Positions 10,077 through 19,731 of a DNA stretch of 53,998 bases are shown here, in pieces. Location: NCBI GenBank assembly GCA_026981985.1, contig JALSHZ010000101.1, positions 1-53,998 of the forward strand. Reading direction: 5' to 3'. This DNA is from Gammaproteobacteria bacterium (GTDB taxonomy: Bacteria > Pseudomonadota > Gammaproteobacteria > UWMA-0217). The notes beneath the pieces were generated by a model. That model ran no database searches. It was given only the letters and a program-made list of their open reading frames with translations, and had not been told where the DNA came from. Position 1 is the first letter of the stretch. Every line of letters starts with the position of its first letter. Made by a program: the position numbers and the translations under genes.

Positions 10077-10646
10077 ATGGCAACCTATAGTACCAATGAA
10101 TTTCGCGGCGGCATGAAAATTCTGCTCGACGGCGACCCCTACACCATCCTCGAAAATGAATTCGTCAAGCCCGGCAAAGGCCAGGCCTTCAACCGCGTCA
10201 AAGTGCGCAACCTGAAGAACGGCAAGGTGCTGGAGAAAACCTTCAAATCAGGGGAAACGGTGGAGGCGGCCGATGTCATCGACACCGAGCTGCAATACCT
10301 CTATACCGATGGTGATTTCTGGTATTTCATGGACCCCAATACCTTCGAGCAGATCGGTGCTGGCGCAGCCGCAGTCGAAGGGGCGATCAAATACCTGAAA
10401 GAGCAGGATAGCTGCGTGGTGACGTTGTGGAACGGCGAGCCGCTGCTGGTCACGCCGCCCAACTTTGTCGAATTGCTGGTAACGCAATGCGACCCCGGCA
10501 TCCGTGGCGATACGGCGCAGGGCGCAACGAAGCCAGCTACGGTCGAGACCGGTGCTACCATTCGTGTGCCGCTATTCGTTGAGGAAGGTGATGTACTTAA
10601 AATCGACACCCGCACCGGAGAGTACGTTTCCCGCGTTAATAAGTGA
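10077..10646 (+). CDS. efp: Translation elongation factor P
   Basis: EF-P rescues ribosomes stalled at polyproline stretches. The 189-residue product has the family's normal length when started at MATYSTNEF. The modified lysine is present at position 34 in the loop PGKGQAF, which fits the beta-lysylation system encoded by the flanking genes. The domain-III motif [23 protein letters not shown] is clear at the C-terminus. Its last bases overlap the GTG start of epmA, so the two are translationally coupled. Confidence 0.96.
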   Translation: MATYSTNEFRGGMKILLDGDPYTILENEFVKPGKGQAFNRVKVRNLKNGKVLEKTFKSGETVEAADVIDTELQYLYTDGDFWYFMDPNTFEQIGAGAAAVEGAIKYLKEQDSCVVTLWNGEPLLVTPPNFVELLVTQCDPGIRGDTAQGATKPATVETGATIRVPLFVEEGDVLKIDTRTGEYVSRVNK

Positions 10647-11590
10647 GCGATAGCTGGAAACCAAGCGCCGGTATCGGCGTATTGCAAAAAAGGGCGCGGA
10701 TGTTGCAGCGCATTCGCGCCTTTTTCATGCAGCGCGGCGTGCTGGAGGTGGAAACCCCGCTGCTATCCTCAGCTGGGAACACTGACCCATCGATCGAATC
10801 GATCAAGGCCAGCAGTGATGGCTACCTGCACACCTCTCCCGAATTCCCGATGAAGCGCCTGCTGGCCATTGGCAGCAGTGATATCTATCAGATCTGCAAA
10901 GTGTTTCGGCAGGGCGAGGCAGGGCGTTACCACAACCCGGAATTCACCCTGCTGGAGTGGTACCGGCTGGGTTTCGATGCGCCGCAGCTGGTCGATGAAG
11001 TACTTGAACTGATTCGCGCGCTAGCCGCTGATGCAGGGATGGGGCTTACCGACGCTCGTCTCTCGTACCAGTCGTTGTTTGTCACGTCGCTTGGAATCGA
11101 CCCGCTGAGCGCAGATGAAAACGAACTGGCGCGGGCCGCAGATGCGCGAGGCTTGCATCCAGGCTGCAACATGCCCCGCGATGACTGGCTCGATCTGCTG
11201 TTGTCGCACTGCATCACGCCCGATTTTCCGCCAGATCGCCTCACCGTGATCACCGACTACCCGGCCAGTCAGGCGGCGCTGGCACGTCTTAACGCCGATG
11301 GCCAGACTGCGGCAAGGTTCGAGGTTTACTGGGGCGGTGTCGAGCTTGCCAATGGCTATCAAGAGCTGACTGATGGGGCTGAGCAACGCCGGCGGGTGCA
11401 GCAGGAGCTGGCCGAACGTGAGCAGCGTAAGCTGCCCACCGTGCCGGTGGATGAGCGTTTCCTGCAAGCTGTCGATGCAGGCCTGCCCGACTGCGCTGGC
11501 GTGGCGCTGGGTATCGACCGCTTGCTGATGATGTTGCTAGGGGCAGAGCACATCCGGGAAGTCATCAGTTTCCCCGCAGACCTGGCGTAG
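10643..11590 (+). CDS. epmA: EF-P--lysine ligase EpmA (LysRS paralogue)
   Basis: EpmA (GenX/PoxA) charges beta-lysine onto Lys34 of EF-P. The 315-residue product is a class II lysyl-tRNA synthetase catalytic core without the anticodon-binding domain, as expected. Motif 2 ([21 protein letters not shown]) and motif 3 ([13 protein letters not shown]) are visible. The GTG start overlaps the efp stop (GTGA), which indicates an efp-epmA operon and justifies the unusual start codon. With epmB divergent next door, the first two steps of the modification are encoded together; an epmC hydroxylase is not in the window. Confidence 0.94.
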   Translation: MSDSWKPSAGIGVLQKRARMLQRIRAFFMQRGVLEVETPLLSSAGNTDPSIESIKASSDGYLHTSPEFPMKRLLAIGSSDIYQICKVFRQGEAGRYHNPEFTLLEWYRLGFDAPQLVDEVLELIRALAADAGMGLTDARLSYQSLFVTSLGIDPLSADENELARAADARGLHPGCNMPRDDWLDLLLSHCITPDFPPDRLTVITDYPASQAALARLNADGQTAARFEVYWGGVELANGYQELTDGAEQRRRVQQELAEREQRKLPTVPVDERFLQAVDAGLPDCAGVALGIDRLLMMLLGAEHIREVISFPADLA

Positions 11591-11669
11591 CCTCGTCCTG
11601 GGACCGCTGGCATCCTGCCGGCCCGTCGCCACAAGGCGACTCAAGATCAGCGCGAAACACCCCCAGCAC

Positions 11670-12539
11670 CTAGCGTACCTTAGCCAACCCCTCGCCCATT
11701 CTGATATCACTGTAAGTCTCCAGCCCATCGAGCCATTCCCAGCGTTCGCCTTCCATTAACACGATGACCGTCGAGCCCATATTGAAGCGCCCCAGTTCCT
11801 CCCCCCGCTTCAGCTCGATGGGTTCGTCGTAATGGGTATGGCGAACCGCCTTGCCCGGTGGCGGTGTGATCAGCCCGGCCCAGACAGTTTCGATGGCGGC
11901 CACATTGATGGCGCCGACCAGCACCACGGCCATGCGCCCGGCATCGGTGTCGAAGAAGCAGGCGACACGCTCGTTGCGGGTGAAGATTTCGGGAATCGTC
12001 CGGGTGGTCATCAGCGATACGCTGTGCAGCCGCCCCGGAATGTAGATCATGTCCGTCAGCCTGCCGCTAAACGGCATGTGAAAACGGTGGTAGTCGCGTG
12101 GTGATAGGTAAACGGTGGCGAACAGTCCGTCGTTGAATGGACGGTTCAAATCGGCATTGCCACCGAGCAGCAAGTCATGGCTGTAGTAGTGCCCCTTGGC
12201 CTGGATCATCAGCGTATTGGCGATGCTGCCGAACTCGCTGATGACGCCATCGGCAGGGGCGACGAGCATGTCGGGATCATCGGGCAATGGCCGTGCCTCA
12301 GGTTTTAGAGCGCGGGTGAACAGCGCATTCATTGAGGGGTAGGCAAGCGGATCGGGCTCGACCACCTCGCTCATGTCCAGTTTGAACAGCGTCGTGTAGA
12401 GGCGGATGATCGCGTTCTTGATGGCCGGGGTCTCGATGCGCACCAGCCGGTAGGTCAGGCGCGAGATCCAGTGTTGGGGTAGGATGAAAATGAGTCCTGT
12501 GGCCAGCAGCTCCAGCAGCCGTATCAGTTGTGATTTCAC
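11670..12539 (-). CDS. psd: Phosphatidylserine decarboxylase proenzyme
   Basis: Psd converts phosphatidylserine to phosphatidylethanolamine at the inner membrane. The 289-residue proenzyme has the self-cleavage motif as MGST (LGST in E. coli) near residue 250, where the serine becomes the pyruvoyl group. The HMPFSGR region and the N-terminal hydrophobic segment (ELLATGLIFILPQHWI) are also present. I chose a GTG start (VKSQLIRLL) with GGAAG upstream; a longer frame reaching 12722 would overlap the divergent prmB start by 100 bases and has no family-like sequence. It ends convergent with epmA. Confidence 0.93.
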   Translation of the reverse strand: MKSQLIRLLELLATGLIFILPQHWISRLTYRLVRIETPAIKNAIIRLYTTLFKLDMSEVVEPDPLAYPSMNALFTRALKPEARPLPDDPDMLVAPADGVISEFGSIANTLMIQAKGHYYSHDLLLGGNADLNRPFNDGLFATVYLSPRDYHRFHMPFSGRLTDMIYIPGRLHSVSLMTTRTIPEIFTRNERVACFFDTDAGRMAVVLVGAINVAAIETVWAGLITPPPGKAVRHTHYDEPIELKRGEELGRFNMGSTVIVLMEGERWEWLDGLETYSDIRMGEGLAKVR

Positions 12540-12620
12540 GATGTCAGTCTTCCGTTCAGGTGAGAAACGGCCACGTTTGGGGCACAATCGTAGCTTCGCG
12601 AACTTTAGCAGACAACTTCG

Positions 12621-13520
12621 ATGAATGAAGCACAGCTGGCAGCTACCGAATTGCGCACCATCCGGGATCTGATTCGCTGGGGCGCCAGCCGCTTTACCGA
12701 AGCAGAATTGTTCTTTGGTCACGGCACCGACAACGCTTTCGACGAAGCCGCCTGGCTGGTGTTACATGCGCTGTCGTTGCCGCTCGATCTGCGCGGCGAC
12801 TACCTCGATTGCCGTCTGACGAGTAGCGAGCGGGAACAGGTGGTTGCGCTACTGATGCAGCGCGTGGAGCAGCGCAAACCGGCGGCCTATCTCACCGGCG
12901 AGGCCTGGTTCTGTGATCTCCCGTTTACTGTGAATGAGTCGGTACTGGTGCCGCGGTCGCCTGTTGCAGAATTGATCCGCGCTGGCTTCGAGCCATGGAT
13001 TGGTCCAAACCCGGTTTCTGCTATTCTCGATTTGTGTACCGGTAGCGGTTGTATTGGTATTGCCTGTGCACAGGCTTTCCTGGACGCAGAAGTGGTGTTG
13101 AGCGATGTCTCGCCCGCGGCACTTGAACTGGCCGAGGCAAATATCGAACGTCATGGACTCGGTGGGCGGGTGCGCACGGTAGCGTCGGACGTGTTTGCCG
13201 CAATACCGCAGCAGCGGTTCGATCTGATCGTCAGCAATCCGCCGTATGTGGATGAACAGGACATGGCGGCATTGCCAGCGGAATACCACCATGAACCGCG
13301 CCTGGGGCTGGAAGCCGGTGACGATGGCCTCGATATCGTCAGGCGCATTCTCGCAGATGCGCCGCGCTACCTGGCGGAGGACGGCTTGCTGGTGGTCGAG
13401 GTGGGAAATTCCGCCAACGCCCTCGAAGCCGCCTTCCCGCAGCTGCCGTTCACCTGGGTCGAGTTTGAATCCGGCGGACACGGGGTGTTTGTGCTGACGC
13501 ACGAAGCGCTGACGATGTAA
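12621..13520 (+). CDS. prmB: Ribosomal protein L3 N5-glutamine methyltransferase
   Basis: PrmB methylates a glutamine of ribosomal protein L3 using S-adenosylmethionine. The 299-residue product has the helical N-terminal substrate domain, the SAM-binding glycine motif [12 protein letters not shown] near residue 135, and the catalytic [10 protein letters not shown], typical of the PrmB/PrmC/HemK family. The N-terminus ([13 protein letters not shown]) and YLTGEAWF fit PrmB better than PrmC. It is divergent from psd, 81 bases away. Confidence 0.93.
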   Translation: MNEAQLAATELRTIRDLIRWGASRFTEAELFFGHGTDNAFDEAAWLVLHALSLPLDLRGDYLDCRLTSSEREQVVALLMQRVEQRKPAAYLTGEAWFCDLPFTVNESVLVPRSPVAELIRAGFEPWIGPNPVSAILDLCTGSGCIGIACAQAFLDAEVVLSDVSPAALELAEANIERHGLGGRVRTVASDVFAAIPQQRFDLIVSNPPYVDEQDMAALPAEYHHEPRLGLEAGDDGLDIVRRILADAPRYLAEDGLLVVEVGNSANALEAAFPQLPFTWVEFESGGHGVFVLTHEALTM

Positions 13521-13556
13521 GGTTTGGCATCCCAACGATATGAAAGAGGCGATGTG

Positions 13557-13760
13557 ATGAAGTTGAAAGTGGTTGTGCATGAGGCAGAGGAAGGCGGTTA
13601 TTGGGCAGAAGTCCCTTCGATTCCTGGCTGCGCTACCCAAGGTGAAACCTTTGATGAATTGTTGACCAATATCTATGAGGCTGTGGAAGGCTGTCTTTCT
13701 GTAGATGTTGAGCACATCTCAATATCCGGGAATGACAAGGTGATGGAGATAGCTGTTTGA
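13557..13760 (+). CDS. hicB: HicB family antitoxin
   Basis: HicB binds and neutralises the HicA mRNA interferase. The 67-residue product shows the HicB-lobe pattern: KVVVHEAEEGGYWAEVPSIPG, then a cysteine and the TFDELLTNIYEAV helix. There is no added ribbon-helix-helix domain, so this is the short HicB form and DNA binding by this protein alone is doubtful. The ATG at 13557 follows AAAGAGGCG. It overlaps the hicA start by four bases. The order hicB-hicA is the reverse of the commoner one. Confidence 0.85.
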   Translation: MKLKVVVHEAEEGGYWAEVPSIPGCATQGETFDELLTNIYEAVEGCLSVDVEHISISGNDKVMEIAV

Positions 13761-13963
13761 AGGCTGTCAGCGGCAAGCGTTTCTGCAAGCTCATCGAAAA
13801 GGCGGGCTGGGAATTGAAACGAATAAACGGCAGTCACCACATTTATGCAAAACCTGGCCGGGATGCTCGCATTTCTGTGCCAGTTCATGGAAATGCCCCG
13901 TTGAAGACTGGGTTGCAGCGGCATTTGATGAAAGTCGCCGGAATTGACGATGGGGATTTGTAA
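13757..13963 (+). CDS. hicA: HicA family mRNA interferase toxin
   Basis: HicA is a small double-stranded-RNA-binding-like RNase that degrades mRNA. The 68-residue product has the family pattern FCKLIEKAGWELKR, the catalytic-histidine motif GSHHIY and the downstream VPVHGNAPLKTGLQRHLMK. The start is a TTG that overlaps the hicB TGA; no in-frame ATG precedes the conserved part. This coupling would keep toxin translation tied to antitoxin translation. Confidence 0.85.
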   Translation: MKAVSGKRFCKLIEKAGWELKRINGSHHIYAKPGRDARISVPVHGNAPLKTGLQRHLMKVAGIDDGDL

Positions 13964-14049
13964 GAGACAACGATGCCTGTCACACGACTGCTGTGCCGCA
14001 GTCGATACATAGCGGTGGGTAATATCGTTTACGACAAGGAAAAGTTCAA

Positions 14050-14919
14050 GTGAGCAGAAAACACGATAACTCCGCCATCTTATTGATTCACTGCCCCGAC
14101 CAGAAAGGGCTGGTCATCGCAGTGACTGAATTCATCTTCAAGAACGGCGGCAATATTCTCCACCTCGACCAGCACGTAGATGAGCAGCAATCGGTGTTCT
14201 TCATGCGGGTGCAGTGGGATCTTGAGACGTTCGCGATTCCGAACGACCGCATCAGCGAGTATTTCGAGACGCTGGTGGCGTCGCGCTTCGACATGCATTT
14301 TCAGATCCACTTTTCCGGTGAAAAGCCACGCATGGCGCTGTTCGTCTCCAAGCTGCCGCATTGCTTCTATGATCTGTTGGCACGTTATGAATCGGGTGAG
14401 CTGGAGGTGGAGATTCCGGTTATCGTCAGCAACCATGACGACATGCGTCCCGTGGCGGAGCGTCTGGGCATCGACTACCACCGCATCGAAATCACCAAAG
14501 ACAACAAGCTCGAACAGGAGCAGAAGCAAATGGAGCTGCTGGCGCGGCACAATATCGACTTCGTCGTGCTGGCGCGCTACATGCAGATTCTCAGTGAGCA
14601 GTTCATCGATGCCTACCCGCAGCGGATCATCAACATCCACCACTCGTTTCTGCCCGCCTTCCCCGGTGCGCGCCCGTACCATTCCGCCTACCAGCGCGGC
14701 GTCAAGATCATCGGCGCCACCAGCCACTATGTCACCACCGAACTCGACGCCGGCCCCATCATCGAACAGGATGTCAGCCGCGTCAGCCACGAAGACTCGG
14801 TCGAAGACATGGTGCGCAAGGGGCGCGATCTGGAGAAAATCGTCCTCGCGCGGGCGGTATGGAACCACCTGCACCGCAATGTGCTGGTGTACGACAATCG
14901 GACGGTGGTTTTTGGGTAG
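14050..14919 (+). CDS. purU: Formyltetrahydrofolate deformylase
   Basis: PurU hydrolyses 10-formyltetrahydrofolate to tetrahydrofolate and formate, balancing one-carbon pools and feeding formate to PurT. The 289-residue product has an N-terminal ACT domain (LLIHCPDQKGLVIAVTEFIF, about 10-85) and a C-terminal formyltransferase fold with the catalytic residues in NIHHSFLPAFPGARPY and the aspartate in ELDAGPII. The start is GTG after AAGGAAAAG. Length and order of domains are typical. Confidence 0.95.
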   Translation: MSRKHDNSAILLIHCPDQKGLVIAVTEFIFKNGGNILHLDQHVDEQQSVFFMRVQWDLETFAIPNDRISEYFETLVASRFDMHFQIHFSGEKPRMALFVSKLPHCFYDLLARYESGELEVEIPVIVSNHDDMRPVAERLGIDYHRIEITKDNKLEQEQKQMELLARHNIDFVVLARYMQILSEQFIDAYPQRIINIHHSFLPAFPGARPYHSAYQRGVKIIGATSHYVTTELDAGPIIEQDVSRVSHEDSVEDMVRKGRDLEKIVLARAVWNHLHRNVLVYDNRTVVFG

Positions 14920-14968
14920 GAAGGCTTTAGACGGCTATTATAAAAGCAAGATCCAGCACAACGTGCAC

Positions 14969-15051
14969 AAGCGCAGCGCCATCCACCAGCAGTGGTGAAA
15001 TCTGGCTAAGGGCTTTTGTCGGTGCGCTATATGGTGGATCCTGCTGCGCTT
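14969..15051. repeat. Imperfect inverted repeat (dispersed palindromic element)
   Basis: Two 19-base arms, AAGCGCAGCGCCATCCACC at 14969-14987 and the inverse at 15033-15051, differ at three positions and flank a 45-base centre. They lie between convergent purU and lpxH. Such GCGCAGC/ATCCACC palindromes occur scattered in gammaproteobacterial genomes as far as I recall. It could act as a terminator-like structure or be a decayed miniature element. Confidence 0.5.
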
Positions 15052-15090
15052 TTCCACCTTAGTGTGCCCACTCCCATGGCAGATCCGTTG

Positions 15091-15810
15091 CTACATGCCT
15101 TCCAGCCGGCAGCCGCGTGCGTCGCAAACCAGCACGCTGCCTTGTTTATACCAGTCACCGAGGACGATTCGCTGTGCGCGCTGGCCGTTCACTTCCAGGT
15201 CGTGGATGGCGGGGCGGTGGGTGTGGCCGTGAATCAGGCGTGTCACGCCGGCTTTTGCCATTTCGTTGCTGACGGTGGTGGAGTTGACGTCCATGATCAT
15301 GCTTTCCTTGGCGCCGGTTTCGGCTTCGCTTTGTTCCCTCAGCGCGAGTGCTTGCTGGATGCGTTCTTCCAGGGGTAGCGCCAGGAACTGCTGTTGCCAG
15401 TCGGCTGCGCGCAATATGTTTCGCAGTTGCTGGTAGCGTGTGTCGTCGGTGCAGAGGGTGTCGCCATGCATGATCAGGGTTGGCTGGCCATAGAGGTCGA
15501 TAACGGTACTGTCTGGCAGCCGGGTGATGCCATGGCGTTTGGCGAATGCATCGCCTAGCAGGAAGTCGCGGTTGCCGGCGATAAAGAAGATGGGGGTTTG
15601 CTTTGCCTTGAGTGTCTCAAAGGCTTCCAGTACTGGTGTCAACCCGGCGGTTGGCTGGTCGTCGCCTATCCAGAATTCGAACAGGTCGCCGAGGATGTAG
15701 AGCGCGTCGGTGTGCATGGCGCGGGTGGTGAGAAATTCCGCAGCCAGGTCGATGATCTCCGTCCTGCCGGGATCAAGGTGGAGGTCGGAAATAAACAGTG
15801 TCTCAGCCAT
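15091..15810 (-). CDS. lpxH: UDP-2,3-diacylglucosamine diphosphatase
   Basis: LpxH cleaves UDP-2,3-diacylglucosamine to lipid X in lipid A synthesis at the inner membrane. The 239-residue product shows the calcineurin-like metal motifs in order: SDLHLD, GDLFEFWIGD, AGNRDF, HGDT and HGHTHRP. Length and motifs match LpxH. It sits 60 bases downstream of the cyclophilin gene on the same strand, an arrangement also known from other Gammaproteobacteria (often with cysS, absent here). Confidence 0.95.
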   Translation of the reverse strand: MAETLFISDLHLDPGRTEIIDLAAEFLTTRAMHTDALYILGDLFEFWIGDDQPTAGLTPVLEAFETLKAKQTPIFFIAGNRDFLLGDAFAKRHGITRLPDSTVIDLYGQPTLIMHGDTLCTDDTRYQQLRNILRAADWQQQFLALPLEERIQQALALREQSEAETGAKESMIMDVNSTTVSNEMAKAGVTRLIHGHTHRPAIHDLEVNGQRAQRIVLGDWYKQGSVLVCDARGCRLEGM

Positions 15811-15870
15811 GGGTGTGCTCGAAAGAGGATGCCGGCTGTGCCGTAAGCTCAGCCGGCATTGATGGGGCGA

Positions 15871-16458
15871 CTACTCTTCGACGGTCGCCTTGATAATGAC
15901 GATGTTCTCGGTTGGAACGTCCTGATGGCCCATCTTGTTGCCGGTCTGGACTTTCTCGATTTCGCGAACGACGTCGAGACCGTCGACAACTTTGCCGAAC
16001 ACCGCATAGCCCCAGCCTTGCTGCGTTGGCGCGGTGAAGTCGAGGAAGCTGTTGTCCTTGGTGTTGATGAAGAATTGTGCCGTGGCGGAGTGCGGATTGC
16101 CTGTACGGGCCATGGCAACGGTGCCGGTTTCGTTCTTCAGCCCGTTGTTGGCTTCATTCTCGATGGGGGCTTTGGTCTCTTTCTGTTGCATATCTTCGGT
16201 AAAGCCACCACCCTGAATCATGAAGTTGGGGATGACGCGATGGAAGATGGTGCCGTCGAAAAAGCCGTCTTTCACGTAGGAGATGAAGTTGGCGACCGTC
16301 TTGGGTGCCTTGTCTGGATACAACTCGAGGACGATATTGCCCTTGTTGGTTTCCAGCGTAACCTTCGGGTTTGAAGATTCTGTCTCAGTCATGGAATTAC
16401 ATCCTGTCGTCATAATGGAAAGTAGGATCAACAGACCGATAGTGCGAAACAGCGCCAT
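15871..16458 (-). CDS. Cyclophilin-type peptidyl-prolyl isomerase, probable lipoprotein
   Basis: The 195-residue protein is a cyclophilin that accelerates cis-trans proline isomerisation. Conserved stretches are [13 protein letters not shown] (catalytic arginine), [12 protein letters not shown] and [10 protein letters not shown]. Unlike cytosolic PpiB, it begins with a hydrophobic segment ending TTGC at about residue 20, which looks like a lipoprotein signal although the residue at -3 is not the usual leucine. I therefore place it in the cell envelope. It is probably co-transcribed with lpxH. Confidence 0.88.
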   Translation of the reverse strand: MALFRTIGLLILLSIMTTGCNSMTETESSNPKVTLETNKGNIVLELYPDKAPKTVANFISYVKDGFFDGTIFHRVIPNFMIQGGGFTEDMQQKETKAPIENEANNGLKNETGTVAMARTGNPHSATAQFFINTKDNSFLDFTAPTQQGWGYAVFGKVVDGLDVVREIEKVQTGNKMGHQDVPTENIVIIKATVEE

Positions 16459-16593
16459 GGCGTTTGCCTCCTGGTTCGATCAAAGCGCGACATGATATAG
16501 GCCGAAGGCCAATTGTGAAAGGTTCGGCGCGTTGGTGCTGCTGTCGTAAACCCTTTATAATCCTGTGGATTCACGTTCCAGGCAAAGACGATC

Positions 16594-17487
16594 ATGAACA
16601 AGCTCCCCGCCGCCACACTGGCACTTCTGATGATTCTGATCGTGACGATGGTGTTAATCATCAACACGGTCGAGCGGGTGCGCGAGTTCAACAACTCCCA
16701 GCAGGAAATTCAGCAGGCGGTGGTCAATGGGGCCGCCTACGCGGCGACCAGGCAGATCATCGATGTCAAGAAGATGGTACTGCTGTTTGCCGACGAGTAC
16801 CGGGATCTGATCACCCGGCTGGCGATCTACCCGCAGGATGAAGCGACAAGGCTGGCACTGCGGCAACGGCTGCAGGAACGCTTCGAGAACCTGTTCACGT
16901 TCACCATCGCCACCCCTGAAGGCGTGCCGGTATTGTCGGACATCGAGACCAAGGTGGGTGCTGTCTGCCAGCAGGATCTCAGCAATTTTTCGGCGGCCAT
17001 TGCCAAAGGGCATCCGCTGGAAAGGAACAATCGACTGGCGATTCACCCCAACCCTTCCGGGTATCACTATGATGTCATGGTGCCGCTCACGGTCTCCGGC
17101 GTCGCCCGGGTGTTTTTCGTCAGTTTCTTTCCCAGCGATCTGGCGGAAATTGCGGCGACCCACGCACCACCCGGGCATCAGCTCTATTTCATCAACACCG
17201 ATAAGCCCCGGCTGATTGAGATTGGTGCCGCTGGAGCCCGCGATGTACTGGGTCGTGACATCGTACTTACCGAAGCTGAGTCGAATCGGGCAAAAGCGGT
17301 GAAGAACATCCCCGGCAGCCGCTGGCAACTGGTCGATGTGCCTGACGCAACATTGAGCAGCGACTATGAGCACCGGCTCTGGGTCGAAGTCGGGATCATC
17401 ATCAGCTTCGTTGCACTGATCAGCTTTATCATGATGATGTACATGATCAGGCTATGCCGTCAGTGCAGCAATTCCGGCTGCAAGTAG
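16594..17487 (+). CDS. Membrane protein with a periplasmic Cache/PDC-like sensor domain and no output domain
   Basis: The 297-residue protein has a membrane segment at about 6-26, a periplasmic region of about 240 residues and a second membrane segment at about 270-290. The layout (helical linker, then two alpha/beta halves with a YHYDVMVPL strand) resembles the PDC/Cache sensors in front of diguanylate cyclases and chemoreceptors. After the second segment only about ten residues remain, containing CRQCSNSGC, so no HAMP, GGDEF or kinase domain follows. Either the output is a separate protein or the cysteine tail is functional. I see no frameshift that would reconnect an output domain. Confidence 0.6.
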   Translation: MNKLPAATLALLMILIVTMVLIINTVERVREFNNSQQEIQQAVVNGAAYAATRQIIDVKKMVLLFADEYRDLITRLAIYPQDEATRLALRQRLQERFENLFTFTIATPEGVPVLSDIETKVGAVCQQDLSNFSAAIAKGHPLERNNRLAIHPNPSGYHYDVMVPLTVSGVARVFFVSFFPSDLAEIAATHAPPGHQLYFINTDKPRLIEIGAAGARDVLGRDIVLTEAESNRAKAVKNIPGSRWQLVDVPDATLSSDYEHRLWVEVGIIISFVALISFIMMMYMIRLCRQCSNSGCK

Positions 17488-17707
17488 CACCTTTGAGCCT
17501 CCGCTCACCCCCCCTTGATTTTCCTGAAGTGCCCATATTTTTCGTGACATGGCTCTCTAAACGGGGGTTGATGATCCAGACCTGACAAATTTATGTGCCG
17601 TTGGTCACGGAACTTTGTCATCTTGTCTGCCAATCTTTTCCCCAGCCCCCAATCACGAACCCATGGATTTGGCACATGCCATCCAACCTTGAACTGAGGT
17701 GAATGCT

Positions 17708-17803
17708 ATGGAAATCAGGAAAACAGCCGTGATGAAAGTAAATATGGACAGGATTCTGGGGCTTCTGTTGTTACTGGCAGCATTGCTGCTGATGCGTTAC
17801 TGA
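17708..17803 (+). CDS. 31-residue single-pass membrane peptide
   Basis: An ATG preceded by GAGGTGAATGCT opens a frame of 31 residues. The first 15 are polar and basic; the rest is a leucine/alanine-rich segment (ILGLLLLLAALLLMRY) long enough to cross the membrane. The good ribosome binding site and the compact basic-then-hydrophobic design argue for a real small protein. It resembles no small subunit I know. It lies alone between the sensor-like gene and glnS. Confidence 0.4.
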   Translation: MEIRKTAVMKVNMDRILGLLLLLAALLLMRY

Positions 17804-17843
17804 AGAAGCCCCTCCTGTTTGGTTAATAGGAACTGATTTTGTC

Positions 17844-17872
17844 GCAGGGAAGCGACCTTTTTCCTTCCCTGC
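17844..17872. terminator. Hairpin downstream of the small membrane peptide
   Basis: Perfect 9-bp arms GCAGGGAAG and CTTCCCTGC flank an 11-base loop, 40 bases after the small open frame. There is no T run after the stem, so termination is only possible, not clear. Confidence 0.35.
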
Positions 17873-17896
17873 CAATCCCCTTCGACCCGCCAAACC

Positions 17897-17977
17897 CTGT
17901 AGAGGCGAATTCATTCGCCAACCCACCGCAACTCACCAAGCGCTTGTAGGGGCAAATGCATCCACCAACCCACCGCA
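17897..17977. repeat. Two copies of a 34-base degenerate repeat
   Basis: CTGTAGAGGCGAATTCATTC... at 17897-17930 and TTGTAGGGGCAAATGCATCC... at 17944-17977 are related copies sharing the ending CCAACCCACCGCA. TGTAGGGGCGAATTCATTCGCC-type sequences are common dispersed repeats in environmental bacteria as I recall. They lie upstream of glnS and leave about 95 bases for its promoter. Confidence 0.6.
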
Positions 17978-18072
17978 CCCATCCCCACCCACCAACTTTT
18001 CTTCTGACCTCTCTCTTGCACCCCGATTCCCGTTACAATAGCGCCCCTTTACCGGAAGCTTTGGCGTAAACA

Positions 18073-19731
18073 ATGGAAGAGAAGAAACCCAGCAATTTCA
18101 TCCGTCAGATCATCGATGCCGATCTGGCCAGCGGCAAGGTCGATCGCGTGCGTACCCGGTTCCCGCCCGAACCCAATGGTTACCTCCATATCGGTCATGC
18201 CAAATCCATCACGCTGAATTTCGGTATTGCGATCGACTACAACGGCAGTTGCAACCTGCGTTTCGACGATACCAACCCGGCAAAGGAAGACGAGACATTC
18301 ATCGAAGCCATCAAGCAGGATGTGCACTGGCTGGGCTATGAATGGGATGGCTTGTACTTCGCCTCAGACTATTTTGAGCGGCTCTATGGCTATGCGGTCG
18401 AGCTGATCGAGAAGGGACTCGCCTATGTCTGCGAGCTGAATGCTGAACAGATGCGTGAATACCGCGGTACCTTGACGGAGCCTGGGAAGAACAGTCCGTA
18501 TCGCGACCGTTCGGTTGCAGATAACCTCGACCTGTTCCGGCGTATGCGTGACGGCGAGTTTGCCGATGGCAGCCGCGTGCTGCGGGCAAAGATCGACATG
18601 GCTTCCGGCAATATGAACATGCGTGACCCGGTGCTCTACCGCATCCGCAGCGGCTTGGTGCATCATCAGACGGGTGACAGCTGGTGCCTGTACCCGATGT
18701 ACGATTTCACCCACCCAATCTCCGATGCGATCGAAGGCATCACGCACTCCCTGTGTACGCTCGAATTTGCCGATCACAAACCGCTCTACGACTGGGTGCT
18801 GGACAATATCTCCATCGATTGCCACCCGGAGCAGATCGAATTCTCGCGTTTGAATCTTGAATATACCGTGATGAGCAAGCGCAAGCTGACCGAGTTGGTA
18901 GATGAAGGGCTGGTCTCAGGCTGGGACGATCCGCGCATGCCGACCATCGCCGGATTGCGTCGGCGCGGTTTCACGGCGGCGTCGATTCGGGAGTTCTGCA
19001 ACCGTATCGGCGTGACGCGGCAAGACAACAGCATCGAGATGGGGGTACTCGAAAGCGCCATCCGCGAAGACCTGGACGCTGCTGCGCCACGCCGCATGGC
19101 GGTGCTCGATCCGCTCAAAGTGACGCTGACGAATTATCCCGAAGGGCAGCAGGAAACACTGACAGCGCCCAATCACCCCAAGGACGAGGCGATGGGCAGC
19201 CGCAGTCTGCCGTTTTCCCGCACGCTCTACATCGATCGCAGTGATTTTCTCGAAGTGGCGCCGAACAAGAAGTTCAAACGCTTGGTCAGCGGTGGGGAAG
19301 TCCGCTTGCGCAACAGTTATGTAATTCGCTGTGATGAGGTGGTCAAGGATGCGCAAGGTGAGATCAGAGAGTTGATCTGTAGTTATGATCCGGACACGCT
19401 GGGCAAGAATCCGGAAGGCCGTAAGGTCAAGGGTGTGATCCACTGGGTCTCCGCCGAGTTCGGGGTTCCTGTCGAGATCCGCCTTTATGACCGGCTGCTG
19501 AAAACCGCGCAGGCTGGAGACAATTGGAAAGAGGACCTCAACCCCGACTCCCTGGTCGTCATCGACCATGCCTTCGTTGAACCGTCACTGGCGGATTGCG
19601 AGCCCGGCCAGCAGTTTCAGTTCGAGCGGGAAGGCTATTTCTGCCGCGACAGTGGTGACGCAGATCGATTGGTGTTCAATCGTGTTGTCACGCTGCGGGA
19701 CTCTTGGGCGAAGATCGAGCAGGGCGGCTAG
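18073..19731 (+). CDS. glnS: Glutaminyl-tRNA synthetase
   Basis: GlnS charges tRNA-Gln with glutamine. The 552-residue class I synthetase shows the HIGH motif in [15 protein letters not shown] near residue 35-48 and the KMSKS counterpart as VMSKRKL near residue 268, followed by [17 protein letters not shown], typical of GlnRS rather than GluRS. The two C-terminal beta-barrels are present to the end. Its stop codon is directly followed by the serB ATG, so the two are probably co-transcribed. Confidence 0.96.
   Translation: MEEKKPSNFIRQIIDADLASGKVDRVRTRFPPEPNGYLHIGHAKSITLNFGIAIDYNGSCNLRFDDTNPAKEDETFIEAIKQDVHWLGYEWDGLYFASDYFERLYGYAVELIEKGLAYVCELNAEQMREYRGTLTEPGKNSPYRDRSVADNLDLFRRMRDGEFADGSRVLRAKIDMASGNMNMRDPVLYRIRSGLVHHQTGDSWCLYPMYDFTHPISDAIEGITHSLCTLEFADHKPLYDWVLDNISIDCHPEQIEFSRLNLEYTVMSKRKLTELVDEGLVSGWDDPRMPTIAGLRRRGFTAASIREFCNRIGVTRQDNSIEMGVLESAIREDLDAAAPRRMAVLDPLKVTLTNYPEGQQETLTAPNHPKDEAMGSRSLPFSRTLYIDRSDFLEVAPNKKFKRLVSGGEVRLRNSYVIRCDEVVKDAQGEIRELICSYDPDTLGKNPEGRKVKGVIHWVSAEFGVPVEIRLYDRLLKTAQAGDNWKEDLNPDSLVVIDHAFVEPSLADCEPGQQFQFEREGYFCRDSGDADRLVFNRVVTLRDSWAKIEQGG

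Noticed and set aside
17640-17710. TTGGCACATGCCATCC as a sigma-54 promoter for the small membrane peptide
   Set aside because: The -24 half (TGGCAC) is present but the -12 half is ATCCA in place of TTGCW.
17708-17803. The 31-residue peptide as KdpF or CydX
   Set aside because: No kdp or cyd genes are nearby and the sequence lacks the known patterns of these subunits.
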